From: DATAOG01 sp963840925
Lineage (GTDB): Bacteria; Pseudomonadota; Alphaproteobacteria; Geminicoccales; Geminicoccaceae
DNA: 64,000 bases
Direction of reading: 5' to 3'
Assembly: GCA_963840925.1 (NCBI GenBank)
Contig: CAWJAY010000021.1
Location: 62,001 to 126,000, forward strand
The notes beneath the pieces are model-generated. The model saw nothing but the letters and a program-made list of their open reading frames with translations, was not told the origin of the DNA and did not search any database. Made by a program: the position numbers and the translations under genes. Shown here piece after piece: positions 45,560-55,105 of this stretch; position 1 is the first letter of the stretch; every line of letters starts with the position of its first letter.

Positions 45560-47321
45560 CTAGGCGAGCCCGGCTTTGAGGAGGGCCTCGCGGTGATGCT
45601 CGCGATCACCCGGCTGCTTGTAGTGCAGGGTCGCGAGGTGGTGTTCGGTGGCGAAGGCGGGGTCGCGCGTCCGGACCTCCCGGGCATGGCTGGCCGCCGC
45701 CGCGGCAGCGCCCAGCTGCGCGTGGGCGGCCGCGAGGAAGGCGTGATGAATTCGCATCCGGCCGCGTGATCCGCATGAACGCCTCGACCGCCTCGCCGTA
45801 ACGGCGGGCGACGAAGTAGGCCCGCCCGAGATGGCTCCAGAAGCGCTCGGGATGGTAAGGGTTGAGGCGCATGGCCTTCTTGATCCACTCGATGCCTTCG
45901 TCCGCGCGCCCGAGCCAGGTCAGGAGCTCGCCCTGCTGGACCAGGATCAGGTCGTTGTTGGGGTTGAGCGCGAGGCCGCGCTGCTGATGGTAGTGCGCCC
46001 GGTCGTGGTCGTCGGAGGCCAGGCTGACCGCCGCCAGGATGCGATGGACGTCGCTGTCGTTGTCGTCGAGCGCGAGCGCGATCTGCAGCTCCTCGACCAC
46101 GCGGCTCCAGGTCGCTTCCCGGTCGGCGCACCAGTTGTTGACCCAGGTCTGGCCAAGCACGCAAGCCTTCCAGGCGTGGGCGTGGGCATACTTCGGGTCG
46201 AGCGCGATCGCCCGCTCGAGCAGCCGGACCGCCTCGGCGTTGGCATCCGGCGACGAGCGATGGTGCAGGACCTTGCCGGCGAGCACGAGCTCGTAGGCCG
46301 CCATGCTGTCGGTCGGCTTGCGCTCGGCGCGGTCGTGGCTCGCCTGCTCGACCCGCCCGGGCAGCGTCGCGACGATCGCCGCCGTGATCTCGTCCTGGAT
46401 CGCGAAGATGTCTTCGAGCTCCCGGTCGTAGCGCTCGGCCCAGACGTGCCGGTCGGTCTCGGCGTCGATCAGCTGGACCGTGACCCGGACCCGGTGGCCG
46501 GCCTTGCGCACGCTGCCCTCGACCACGTACTGGACGCCGAACTCGCGCGCCACGTCCTGGATGCGGACCGCCTTGCCCTTGTGCACGAAAGCCGAGTTGC
46601 GCGAGATCACGAGCAGGTCGCGAAAGCGCGAGAGAGCGGTGATGATGTCCTCGGTCAGGCCGTCGGCGAAGAACTCCTGCTCCGGATCGCCGCTCATGTT
46701 GACGAACGGCAGGACCGCGATCGCCGGCTTGTCGGTGGCCGTCCCGGCGATCTTCTCGGGTTTGGCTTCGGGCGCCGGGCCGGTCGCATCCTCGCCGAGC
46801 AGCGCGCGAAACACCCGGATCGGCCGGGCGAGGTTCTTGACCGCCTGCTCGCCCAGGTCCTCGAAGGCGACGTCGAGGCGATCGCCGATCTGATCGCGGA
46901 CCGCCTGCGAGACGCAGATGCCGCCGGCCTCGGCCAGACCCTCGAGCCGGGCCGCGACGTTGACGCCGTCGCCAAAGATGTCGCCGTCCTCGATGATCAC
47001 GTCGCCGAGGTTGATGCCGATCCGGAACTGGATCCAGCGCGCGGGCGGCATGTCGGCGTTGCGCCTGGCCATCCGGCGCTGGATCTCGGCCGCGCATTGC
47101 ACGGCCTCGATGACGCTGCCGAACTCGACCAGCATGCCATCGCCGGTCGTCTTGATGATCCGGCCCCGGTTCTTGGCGATCGCCGGATCGATCAGCTCGA
47201 GCCGGTGCGCCCGAAGGCGCGCGAGCGTGCCCGCCTCGTCGGTCTCCATCAGCCGGCTGTAGCCGACCATGTCGGCGGCGAAGATCACGGCGAGCCGGCG
47301 CTCGACAGCCTTGACTTCCAT
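45560..47321 (-). CDS. Class III adenylate/guanylate cyclase with TolB-like and TPR regions (one frameshift)
   Basis: About 587 residues. The N-terminal cyclase domain has LAVIFAADMVGYSRLMETDE (metal Asp), TTGDGMLVEFGSVIEAVQCA and GINLGDVIIEDGDIFGDGVN. A TolB-like segment follows (IAVLPFVNMSGDPEQEFFAD, TEDIITALSRF), then TPRs to the end. The last about 65 residues are in another frame, MRIHHAFLAAAHAQLG onward, so one base is lost or gained at about 45760. This architecture is common in rhizobia and relatives. The nucleotide made and the signal sensed are unknown. Confidence 0.87.
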
Positions 47322-47751
47322 GCACTGCTTCCCTCGGGCGCGAGCACGGAAGTGTAGCAACAAAGCCCAGGGCTGCCTACCGCGGTGCGGCAGGCGCTCG
47401 GGCGCGGGCACGACCTCGACGGTGTTGCCGCTCGCGGCCGCCGCCCAGGCCGCCCCCCTGGCGGGGGCGAATCTCGGCCGCAGGACAGCGTGGTCTCGGC
47501 CGCGGCGGCGGGCCCGGAACCGAGCAGGAGCACGCCAAGCAGCAGCGCACCGAACGCCGCCGGGCAGGAGCGATGCCGAATGATCGCCTCCTCGCCAGCC
47601 TATCGACGGATCACCTGGAAAGTGTAGCAGGGGCGCCTGGGTTTTTCGCGAACCTGGCGCGCGTCCGCCGCAAGCGCTTCGGTTGTCGCAGGGCCCTGAC
47701 TTGGCTAGCCTTTGGGCCGGCGGCCGGGCGGCGCGCGCGGGGGGATCGGAC
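47322..47751. other. Intergenic region with two repeated promoter-like motifs and a signal-peptide-like stretch
   Basis: On the reverse strand the motif TGCTACACTT occurs twice (at about 47350-47359 and 47620-47629), each resembling an extended -10 element. Between them, after GGAGG, a frame encodes FGALLLGVLLLGSGPAAAAE, which looks like a signal peptide, but it has no standard start codon and no recognisable mature domain. It may be a small exported protein damaged by an indel. Confidence 0.35.
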
Positions 47752-48666
47752 ATGCAGCACAGGACGCGGATCGGCTTCATCGGGCTCGGCGCCATGGGCG
47801 CCGGCATGGCCGCAAATCTGCTGCGCGCGGGCTTCGAGGTCACGGGCTTCGACCTCAGGCAGGCGGCGCTCGACCAGCTGGTCGAGCGCGGCGGCCGGGC
47901 CGCATCGAGCCCCCGTGCGGCGGCCGCCGGTGCGGCGGTGCTGATCTTGATGGTGGTCAACGATGCCCAGGTCGAGGCGGTGCTGTTCGGGGCGGAGGGC
48001 GCGCTGGCGGCGCTGCCCGCGGGCGCCACGATCGTGCTCTCGAGCACGGTTTCGGCGGGCTACGTGCGCGGCCTCGGCGAGCGGCTCGCCGCGCGCGGCC
48101 TGCACCTCTTGGACGCTCCGGTCAGCGGGGGTGCCTCCGGGGCCGAGGCCGGCCAGCTGACGGTCATGGCCTCGGGCCCGGAGGCGGCGTTCGCGGCGGC
48201 CGGGGCGGCGCTCGAGGCGTGCGCCAGGAAGGTCTACCGCCTGGGCGATCAGCCCGGGATCGGCTCGACGGTCAAGGCGGTCAACCAGCTGCTGGCCGGC
48301 ATCAATCTCGTGACCGCGGCCGAAGGCATCGCGTTCGGGGTCGCGCTCGGCGCCGATCCCAAGGTGCTCTACGAGGTGATCCGGGGCGCTGCCGGCGGCA
48401 GCTGGATGTTCGAGAACCGGGTGCCGCACATGCTGGCGGACGACTACACGCCCAAGAGCGCGGTCGACATCTGGGTCAAGGACCTGGGCCTCGTGCTCGA
48501 AACCGGCAAGGCGCTGAAGATGCCGCTGCCGATGGCGGCCGCCGCCTATCAGGTCGTGATGATGGCGGCTGCCAAGGGCCTCGGCGCGATCGATGACGCG
48601 GGCTTCGTCAAGGTCTACGAGAGCTTCACCGGCAAGCGGGTCGTGCCGGCGCCGGAGGACGAGTAA
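47752..48666 (+). CDS. ltnD: L-threonate dehydrogenase (2-hydroxy-3-oxopropionate reductase family)
   Basis: 304 residues of the beta-hydroxyacid dehydrogenase family. IGFIGLGAMGAGMAANLLRA binds NAD(P), LLDAPVSGGASGAEAGQLTV is the substrate loop, and the catalytic Lys is in GSTVKAVNQLLAG. Location near denD, otnK and otnC supports LtnD, which oxidises L-threonate to 2-oxo-tetronate. It is on the same strand as otnK-otnC but separated from them by about 3 kb of reverse-strand genes. Confidence 0.85.
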   Translation: MQHRTRIGFIGLGAMGAGMAANLLRAGFEVTGFDLRQAALDQLVERGGRAASSPRAAAAGAAVLILMVVNDAQVEAVLFGAEGALAALPAGATIVLSSTVSAGYVRGLGERLAARGLHLLDAPVSGGASGAEAGQLTVMASGPEAAFAAAGAALEACARKVYRLGDQPGIGSTVKAVNQLLAGINLVTAAEGIAFGVALGADPKVLYEVIRGAAGGSWMFENRVPHMLADDYTPKSAVDIWVKDLGLVLETGKALKMPLPMAAAAYQVVMMAAAKGLGAIDDAGFVKVYESFTGKRVVPAPEDE

Positions 48667-48672
48667 GGGGCC

Positions 48673-49595
48673 TTACCACCCAGACTCCGGACCGCCTCCC
48701 TGGTTGTGGGTTTCCACGAGAAACACTGCCAGCGTAGATGCGGCGCCGACCGCGAGCTTGGCGTGCCGTGGACCGAGCACCTTGCTCCCGGCCGCCTTGC
48801 CGTGACCCGTACCGTAGCGGTTGCGTAACTCAGACACGCCTTGAGTGATTGTCGCAAGATTGCTGAGCAGACGCTTGATCGTCTCCGCAGCCTTCACCTG
48901 ATCGTCGATATCGTCCGGTGTCAGCTTAAGCTCCTTCCCTGTTAGCTTGACGAGCTGCGCCAGGTCAAGGTTGTTGGGAGCGCTGACCCGCCGCTCAAGG
49001 AGGATCGTCTTGCAGCAGGTCTCGATCAGCTCCTTCGCCGTACCGATCGCGAGGCCTGGATCAGCGTTGATTGCTGAACTCCATACGCGTTATCTGCTGG
49101 GTCACATAGGTGAGATCCGTTCCGCCCAGGGTCTCCTTGACTGCGGAGAGACCCGGTGCGACTACGGTGCCAACATAGCGGCCAGCATAGATAGGCCTCC
49201 CCGAAATCCGAGACTTCTCAGCGAGTTGGAAACCGTCGTGGGTCAAGTAGCTGTTGTAGAGCTGGACGAGTTGCTCGGCCTCCGTTGGGTCGGACCGCAC
49301 AACAGGGTGCACCGTCTCGCAGAGAAATCTAAGGAACAGGTCGTCGTCAGCATTCATGATGTTGAAGCGGGAATCGTAGAACACCCAGTCATGTGACCAA
49401 TCCTCAGGATTGTTGACCCTGTGCTGCCAGATGTCTCCCGCAGCATCGGCAAACCGTGGGTCGTTGGACGGAAGCTCGGCTAGATTGAAACAAGCGCTTA
49501 AGAAATTCTGGCTCCACGAGGCGACCAGCCCAGTCTACCCTACCAACCAGAAGAGCATCGACTACGTTACGTCGGGTAACCTGCGTAATTTTCAT
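48673..49595 (-). CDS. Abortive-infection protein with C-terminal Abi_C domain (two frameshifts)
   Basis: About 307 residues, rebuilt across three frames: MKITQVTRRNVVDALLVGRV, then (from about 49490) NLAELPSNDPRFADAAGDIW, then MNADDDLFLRFLCETVHPVV, then (from about 49070) INADPGLAIGTAKELIETCC. The C-terminus carries the Abi_C pattern IKRLLSNLATITQGVSELRN, YGTGHG and RHAKLAVGAASTLAVFLVET. These proteins are linked to phage abortive infection, the mechanism being unclear. Base composition is AT-richer than on either side, and the gene splits the tetronate cluster. Confidence 0.8.
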
Positions 49596-49601
49596 GATCC
49601 G

Positions 49602-49997
49602 CTAGCCGACGCTCGGCTCCCAGGCGCCGTCGACGAAGTAGGCCTCGTCCTCGCCTGGCCAGGGCGGCATCGTGACCGCGACCGCGGCGAGCGTTTCGGG
49701 GCCGTCGTTGCGCAGCTGGAACCAGGTCCCGACCGGGATCGCGATCGAGATCCCCGCGGTCACCTCGACGATCTCCGAGCGCTCGCCCAGCCGGCGCCAC
49801 ATCCGGCCCTCGCCGCCGAGAAAAAACCACAGCTCCTCGACCGTCCGGTGGCAGACCGCGCGCGCGACCTGACCCGGCCCGAGGCTGAAATGCGCCATGC
49901 TGCCGCGCGGGCTGGCCGCCAGCAGCCGCACCTCGCAGCCGTCCGGCGCGATCACCTCGGCCTCGGCGTTGAGAGCTTTGGTTACAAGCTCGATCAT
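49602..49997 (-). CDS. Cupin-domain protein
   Basis: 131 residues, a single beta-barrel cupin. The region VCHRTVEELWFFLGGEGRMW contains the His/Glu metal positions, followed by ISIAIPVGTWFQLRNDG. It begins only 6 bp after the Abi gene's start in the opposite sense of transcription order, with high GC, so it belongs to the host rather than to the inserted gene. Binding of a sugar acid would suit the tetronate cluster but is unproven. Confidence 0.82.
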   Translation of the reverse strand: MIELVTKALNAEAEVIAPDGCEVRLLAASPRGSMAHFSLGPGQVARAVCHRTVEELWFFLGGEGRMWRRLGERSEIVEVTAGISIAIPVGTWFQLRNDGPETLAAVAVTMPPWPGEDEAYFVDGAWEPSVG

Positions 49998-50011
49998 CGA
50001 ACGCGCCCGAT

Positions 50012-50563
50012 CTAAACGCCGCTGTGAGCGTAGATCGCTGAGAAGGGAATCGTGAGGCCCACGGCCTCGACTTGGAGCGCCGCGTCGCCGATCAGGTGCT
50101 CAACCTCCCACTTGGTGCCGCGGCGTCGCCATACGATGACGTGACGCTGCTCGCTCGCCACCAAGACGATCTCCTGGACGGATTCGATCTGACTGTAGTC
50201 GTAGGCCTTGCGCCCTCGATCGTGCTCGATGGTCGAGGGTGACAGCACCTCGATCACGATGACGGGTTCCGGAATGGTCGTCATTCCCCGCTGCCAGGGA
50301 CTGCAGCTGACCACGACATCTGCCTCGTAAAAGGTATCGCTTCGATCAGGCGTAGTCACACCAACCTCGATGCTCGCGTAGCAGGGAGGTTTCAGCCCGT
50401 TTTCGAGGGCCCCCGCGATTTTCGACGCAATGATCGAATGGTTGGGCGCCGCCGGCGCCATGGCGACCGGCCGGCCGTCGATCAGCTCGTAGCGGGTGTC
50501 GGTGCCGTCGTCCCAGGCCAGGAACTCGGCGACCGTCATCCGTTTCTCAGCTGCGTCCGCCAT
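50012..50563 (-). CDS. Uma2-family (DUF820) restriction endonuclease-like protein
   Basis: 183 residues. The N-terminus MTVAEFLAWDDGTDTRYELI leads into the PD-(D/E)XK-like fold: YELIDG, FYEADVVVSC and PVIVIEVLSPSTIEHDRGRK, holding the E/D/ExK residues. This family is widespread, often found in many copies and on mobile DNA, with a nuclease fold but unclear function. It lies between the cupin and denD. GC content is intermediate. Confidence 0.85.
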   Translation of the reverse strand: MADAAEKRMTVAEFLAWDDGTDTRYELIDGRPVAMAPAAPNHSIIASKIAGALENGLKPPCYASIEVGVTTPDRSDTFYEADVVVSCSPWQRGMTTIPEPVIVIEVLSPSTIEHDRGRKAYDYSQIESVQEIVLVASEQRHVIVWRRRGTKWEVEHLIGDAALQVEAVGLTIPFSAIYAHSGV

Positions 50564-50596
50564 GACCGCAGTCTACTCCTGAAACGCCCGCGCTCG

Positions 50597-51583
50597 CTAC
50601 GCGATGTTGCCGCCGAGCTCGTCCTCGATGTGGGCGCGGATGATCTCGCCGACATCCGCATCGGGCTCGAAACCCAGCTCGCGGCCCCGCCTGGCGTCGA
50701 ACCGCGCCGGCCAGCCGGCGACGATCTTCTGGATCATCGGATCCGGCCGCCACTGGATCCGGCGCGCCACCCGCTCGCCGGCGATCTCGGTCAGCGCATC
50801 GACCATCTGGCCGATCGAGACCGTGATCCCCGGCAGCGTCAGCATCCGGGTCATGCCGAAGGCCGCGGCCGGCAGCTCGAAGGCATGGGTCAGCGCCTGG
50901 ATCACCCGGCGCGGCGAGAGGATGTACATCTCGGCGTCGCGCTCGACCGGGCAGACCGCGGCCTCGCCGGCGAGCGGCTCGCGGATGATCGAGCTCGCGA
51001 AGGTCGAGGCCGCCTTGTTCGGCCTGCCGGGGCGGACCACGATCGTCGGCAGGCGGAGCGCGCGGCCGTCGACCAGGCCCTTGCGGCCGTAGTCGTTGAG
51101 CAGCAGCTCGCCCGCGGCCTTCTGGCCGCCGTAGGAGGTCTGGGGGGTCAGGATCGTGCCGTCGTCCAGGACCGCGGGCATGTCGCCGCCATAGACCGCG
51201 ACCGAGCTCGCGAACACGAGCTTGATCGCCTCGGGCAAGGCCCGGCAGGCCTCGAGCACGTGGCGGGTGCCATCCAGGTTGACCCGGTAGCCGAGGTCGA
51301 AGTCCTGCTCGGCATTGGCGCTGACGATCGCGGCCAGATGGAACACGCCATCGGTCCGCGGCCCGATCAGCGCCTTGACCGCATCCGGATCGGTGATGTC
51401 GCCCGCGATCGTCTCGAGCCTTGGGTCGTCGGCCAGCGCCTCGGCCTCGACCACATCGAACAGCGTGATCGTCCGGATCGACTGCACGGTGCCGGCCCGG
51501 TCCATCAGCGTGCCGCGGGCGAGCAGCGCGCGCGCGAGCTTCTTGCCGATGAAGCCGGCACCGCCGGTGATCACGATGCGCAT
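50597..51583 (-). CDS. denD: D-erythronate dehydrogenase
   Basis: 328 residues, extended SDR. ITGGAGFIGKKLARALLARG binds NAD; the catalytic Ser and YxxxK occur in FASSVAVYGG and TSYGGQKAAGE. The segment LRLPTIVVRPGRPNKAASTF is characteristic of DenD. It oxidises D-erythronate to 2-oxo-tetronate, which after isomerisation is phosphorylated by OtnK. It is divergent from otnK, with about 105 bp between that should hold both promoters. Confidence 0.9.
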   Translation of the reverse strand: MRIVITGGAGFIGKKLARALLARGTLMDRAGTVQSIRTITLFDVVEAEALADDPRLETIAGDITDPDAVKALIGPRTDGVFHLAAIVSANAEQDFDLGYRVNLDGTRHVLEACRALPEAIKLVFASSVAVYGGDMPAVLDDGTILTPQTSYGGQKAAGELLLNDYGRKGLVDGRALRLPTIVVRPGRPNKAASTFASSIIREPLAGEAAVCPVERDAEMYILSPRRVIQALTHAFELPAAAFGMTRMLTLPGITVSIGQMVDALTEIAGERVARRIQWRPDPMIQKIVAGWPARFDARRGRELGFEPDADVGEIIRAHIEDELGGNIA

Positions 51584-51689
51584 GCGGGCCTCCTCCGATA
51601 GCGCCGGCGCCGGCCGGCCGATTTGGGCTTGGCGCAGACCGGGGCGACTGCGCTAGAAAGGCCCTCTACCATAAAGCAGCGGAACGCCC

Positions 51690-52976
51690 ATGTCGCTCCC
51701 GCCTGTGCCGCTCCTTTTGGGCTGCATCGCCGACGACTTCACCGGTGCCACCGACCTCGCGAGCATGCTGGTCCGGCACGGCATGGCGACGACCCAGCTG
51801 ATCGGCGTGCCGGCGCGCGACATCGATCCAGGCGATGCCCAGGCGATCGTGGTCGCGCTCAAGTCGCGCACGATCGCCGCCGCGGATGCGATCCGGCAGT
51901 CGCTGGCGGCGCTCGAGTGGCTGCGCGGCCGGGGCGCCGGGCAGATCCTGTTCAAATACTGCTCGACCTTCGATTCGACCGCCGAGGGCAATATCGGGCC
52001 GGTCAGCGAGGCGCTGCTCGAGGCACTTGGAGCCAAGGTGACGATCGCCTGCCCGGCGCTGCCCGAGAACGGCCGGAGCGTCTATCTGGGCCATCTGTTC
52101 GTCGGCGACCAGCTGCTCTCCGACAGCCACATGCGCCACCATCCGCTGACGCCGATGACGGACAGCAACCTGGTGCGGGTGCTGCAGCGGCAGAGCCGGG
52201 GGCCGGTCGGGCTGCTGCCGCATGCCGTGGTCGACCAGGGTCCGGCCGCGATCCGCGCGCGGCTCGGCGAGCTGCGCGCGGCCGGCATCCGGCAGGCGAT
52301 CGCCGATGCGGTCAGCGAACGCCATCTGATCGACCTCGGCGCCGGTGCCGCCGAGCTCGCGCTGATCACCGGCGGCTCGGGCATCGCGATGGGCCTGCCG
52401 GCGAACTTCCGCCGCCAGGGCCGCCTCGACCAAACCGCGCCCGCGGATGCGCTGGCGCACGTCGAGGGCCAGGCCGCGATCCTCTCGGGCAGCTGCTCGG
52501 CCGCGACGCTCGCTCAGGTCGAGCGCCACCGGGCCGCCGGCCGCGCCGTGATGATCCTCGACCCGGTCCAGCTCGCCGAGGGCGCCGCCGAGGTCGAGCG
52601 CGCGCTCGCCTTCGCGGAGCGCCACATCGGCCAGGGCCCGGTCCTGTTCAGCTCCTCAGCCCCGCCCGAAGAGGTCGCCAAGATCCAGGCGCGGCTCGGG
52701 CGCGGGCGGGCAGGCGCCGTGATCGAGGCGGCGATGGCGGCGATCGCCAGGGGGCTGGTCGCGCAGGGCGTCCGCCGGCTCGTGGTCGCGGGCGGCGAGA
52801 CCGCGGGGGCCGTCGTCGACGCGCTCGGGGTCAAGGCGCTCAAGATCGGGCCGCCGATCGATCCGGGCGTGCCCTGGACGCTCAGCCTCGGTCAGCCGGA
52901 GCTGCTGCTGGCGCTCAAGTCCGGCAATTTCGGCGCGCCTGACTTCTTCATCAAGGCATTCGAGCTCGCGCCGTGA
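51690..52976 (+). CDS. otnK: 3-Oxo-tetronate kinase
   Basis: 428 residues of the four-carbon acid sugar kinase family (DUF1537). LGCIADDFTGATDLASMLVR, FKYCSTFDSTAEGNIGPVSE and the C-terminal VAGGETAGAVVDALGVKALK are diagnostic. It phosphorylates 3-oxo-tetronate with ATP. Its GTG/stop region overlaps otnC by 4 bp, so the two are co-translated. Confidence 0.93.
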   Translation: MSLPPVPLLLGCIADDFTGATDLASMLVRHGMATTQLIGVPARDIDPGDAQAIVVALKSRTIAAADAIRQSLAALEWLRGRGAGQILFKYCSTFDSTAEGNIGPVSEALLEALGAKVTIACPALPENGRSVYLGHLFVGDQLLSDSHMRHHPLTPMTDSNLVRVLQRQSRGPVGLLPHAVVDQGPAAIRARLGELRAAGIRQAIADAVSERHLIDLGAGAAELALITGGSGIAMGLPANFRRQGRLDQTAPADALAHVEGQAAILSGSCSAATLAQVERHRAAGRAVMILDPVQLAEGAAEVERALAFAERHIGQGPVLFSSSAPPEEVAKIQARLGRGRAGAVIEAAMAAIARGLVAQGVRRLVVAGGETAGAVVDALGVKALKIGPPIDPGVPWTLSLGQPELLLALKSGNFGAPDFFIKAFELAP

Positions 52977-53617
52977 CCGCGACCACCGAGACCGGGCTGC
53001 GCGACGAGATCGCCGAGTTCGGCGGGTTCCTGACCGGCCGGGGCCTGGCCCACGGCAGCACCGGCAACATCAGCGTCCGGCTGGAGGACGGCTGGCTGAT
53101 CACGCCCACCAACTCGCGCCTCGGCCGGCTCGATCCGGCGCGGATCGCGAAGCTCGACCCGGACGGCCGCCTCATCGCCGGCGATCCGCCATCGAAAGAG
53201 GCGTTCCTGCACCGCTCGGTCTATGAGATGCGCCCGGACGCGCGGGCGATCGTCCATCTGCACTCGACCCACTCGGTCGCGGTCTCGTGCCTTGCCGGCG
53301 TCGATGCCGACGACGTGCTGCCGCCGCTCACCGCCTATTACGCGATGCGGGTCGGCCGGCTGCCGCTGATTCCTTATTTCCCGCCCGGCGACGAGCGGCT
53401 CGCCGCCGCGGTCCGCCAGGTCGCCGCCCGGCACGCCGCGGTCCTGCTCGCCAATCACGGGCCCGTGGTCGCTGCCGGCAGCCTGGATGCGGCGGTCGGC
53501 GCCGTCGAGGAGCTCGAGGCGACGGCGAAATTGTTCCTGCTGCTGCAGGGACAGACGGTCCGGCCGCTCACGGCGGCCGAGGTCGCGGAGCTCGAGAGCC
53601 GCTTTCCGCGTTCCTGA
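52973..53617 (+). CDS. otnC: 3-Oxo-tetronate 4-phosphate decarboxylase
   Basis: 214 residues, class II aldolase/adducin family. The zinc site includes AIVHLHSTHSVAVSCLAG (HxH) and a later His in LLANHGPVVAAGSLDAAVGA, with SKEAFLHRSVYEM upstream. It decarboxylates the OtnK product to dihydroxyacetone phosphate. The start is GTG at 52973, overlapping the otnK stop. With LtnD and DenD the set can feed L-threonate or D-erythronate into glycolysis; an isomerase (OtnI) is not seen in the window. Confidence 0.92.
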   Translation: MTATTETGLRDEIAEFGGFLTGRGLAHGSTGNISVRLEDGWLITPTNSRLGRLDPARIAKLDPDGRLIAGDPPSKEAFLHRSVYEMRPDARAIVHLHSTHSVAVSCLAGVDADDVLPPLTAYYAMRVGRLPLIPYFPPGDERLAAAVRQVAARHAAVLLANHGPVVAAGSLDAAVGAVEELEATAKLFLLLQGQTVRPLTAAEVAELESRFPRS

Positions 53618-53780
53618 CCGGCGAGCGCCGGCGGTCGATCGCTGAAAAACGTCTAAAAACCACTGGAGTTCGGCCCCGGTCTGTTTGGCCATGACCGGGC
53701 AGCTTCATCCCTTGACCTGGGCACGACCGGTACGACCGGGGCGACGACTTGTCGAGCGCGAAAAAAGGTGAAAGTCGTGC

Positions 53781-53813
53781 TTGACGTGGGCAGCGGAGTG
53801 CAGTAGTGTGCAG
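53781..53813 (+). promoter_or_regulatory. Promoter with direct repeats upstream of the RHH gene
   Basis: TTGACG (53781-53786) and TAGTGT (53804-53809) are 17 bp apart, a good sigma70 match. GTGCAG occurs twice (53798-53803 and 53808-53813), 10 bp apart, overlapping the -10. Such helical-turn spacing suits a ribbon-helix-helix protein repressing its own gene. Confidence 0.55.
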
Positions 53814-53830
53814 ACCCGTTCACCAAAGTG

Positions 53831-54061
53831 ATGCAGGCTTGGGAGGACAAGACTGCTGTGCGAGCCAGGCGGGGGAAAAGACTGGCCACGCGCGTGACGG
53901 TCAGCGTCGACGAGCGGGACTACGAGCAACTCTCGACGCTGGCCGAAGAGCACCGCGTGTCCCTCGCCTGGCTCGTACGTTATGCGGTTGGGGATTTTTT
54001 GGAGCGTTATCGCCAGGACCAGCTCGAGCTGCCGCTCGAGCTGACCGGTCGCCGACGCTAG
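53831..54061 (+). CDS. Ribbon-helix-helix (CopG/Arc-like) DNA-binding protein
   Basis: 76 residues. ATRVTVSVDERDYEQLSTLA, then EEHRVSLAWLVRYAVGDFLE, is a textbook RHH: a short beta strand for the major groove, then two helices with the S-x-A-x-L-V-R turn. The C-terminus is polar (QLELPLELTGRRR). It may be the antitoxin of a lost toxin-antitoxin pair or an autonomous regulator; no toxin gene follows. The promoter carries direct repeats that could be its operator. Confidence 0.75.
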   Translation: MQAWEDKTAVRARRGKRLATRVTVSVDERDYEQLSTLAEEHRVSLAWLVRYAVGDFLERYRQDQLELPLELTGRRR

Positions 54062-54259
54062 CGGCCGCCCTCGACGACTTGTGTTCACCGGCATCGCCGG
54101 GGCTGCTCGGTCCGCCCGAGCGCCCCGGCGATCCGTCTCAGCGCCGACGATCCGGCACGGCGCTGCGGTTTCGACGAGCCGACCTGAAACTCGTCGCCCC
54201 GGTGCGGCGCGCATATCAGGCGCATGCCCGGTCCTACCCCCGACGTCGGCGCGGCGCCG

Positions 54260-55105
54260 GTGACCAGCTAATCGCGAGTTCCGGCCCGGCCCGGCGCTCG
54301 CTCCCCATGTGCTCTGCCTCTGGTCGCAGGTGATCGGCGCCGGCCGCAATCCTTATCCGCGACGGGTCCTGCCCGACGGCTGCACCGATATCGTCTGGAT
54401 CGGCCAGGCGCCGCCGGTGGTGGCCAGCCCGGCGACCCGGGCCGTGGTCGCCGAGCTGCCGCCGCAGAGCATCGCGATCGGCGTCCGCTTGCACCCCGGC
54501 GCGCGCCGGCCCTGCTCGGCCCGCCGGCGAGCGAGTTTCTGGATCGAGAAATCCCGCTGCGAGCGATCTGGGGTGCCGCCGCCGATGACCTCTGGGCGCG
54601 TCTCGGCGAGCTGCCGAAGGTCGCTGGCAAGCTCGCGCTGGCAGAGGCGGCGCTGGCCGCGGACAGCGGTGCGGCGCGAGCGGGCGACCCGCTGGTCGCC
54701 GCCGCCCTACGCTGGGTCGCGCGCCATCCGGCGGGCCGGGTCGAGCGCCTGAGCGCGCTGCTCGAGATCGAAGACCGGCAGCTGCGGCGGCGCTTTGCGA
54801 CCCAGCTCGGTTATGGCCCCAAGACCCTGCAGCGGGTGCTCCGGCTGCAGCGCCTGCTGGCGCTCGCCGGCCGTGGGCCCAAGCCGCCAGTCCTCGCCGC
54901 GCTCGCCGCCGAGGCCGGCTATGCCGACCAGCCGCACATGACCCGCGAGCTGGCCGAGCTCACCGGGCGCGCCCCGAGCGCGCTGCTGGCGAGCCCGCAC
55001 AGCACGCTTCAGATGTCCGATCTGTTCAAGACAGCGGCCGACGCGACCGCTAGGTTCCCGCGGATCGAACCAACCCGAGGAGAGGAGCCATGGAACAGCG
55101 GCTGA
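54260..55105 (+). CDS. AraC-family regulator with DUF6597-like N-terminus (two frameshifts)
   Basis: About 281 residues. The rebuilt start is GTG ACC AGC TAT (with one extra A at about 54270), giving REFRPGPALAPHVLCLWSQ. RVLPDGCTDIVWIGQAPPVV and ELPPQSIAIGVRLHPGA follow. A second shift at about 54503 restores PALLGPPASEFLDREIPLRA. The C-terminal AraC helix-turn-helix pair is intact (LSALLEIEDRQLRRRFATQL; AALAAEAGYADQPHMTRELA). It overlaps the VOC gene by 16 bp and probably regulates it. The effector is unknown. Confidence 0.8.
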
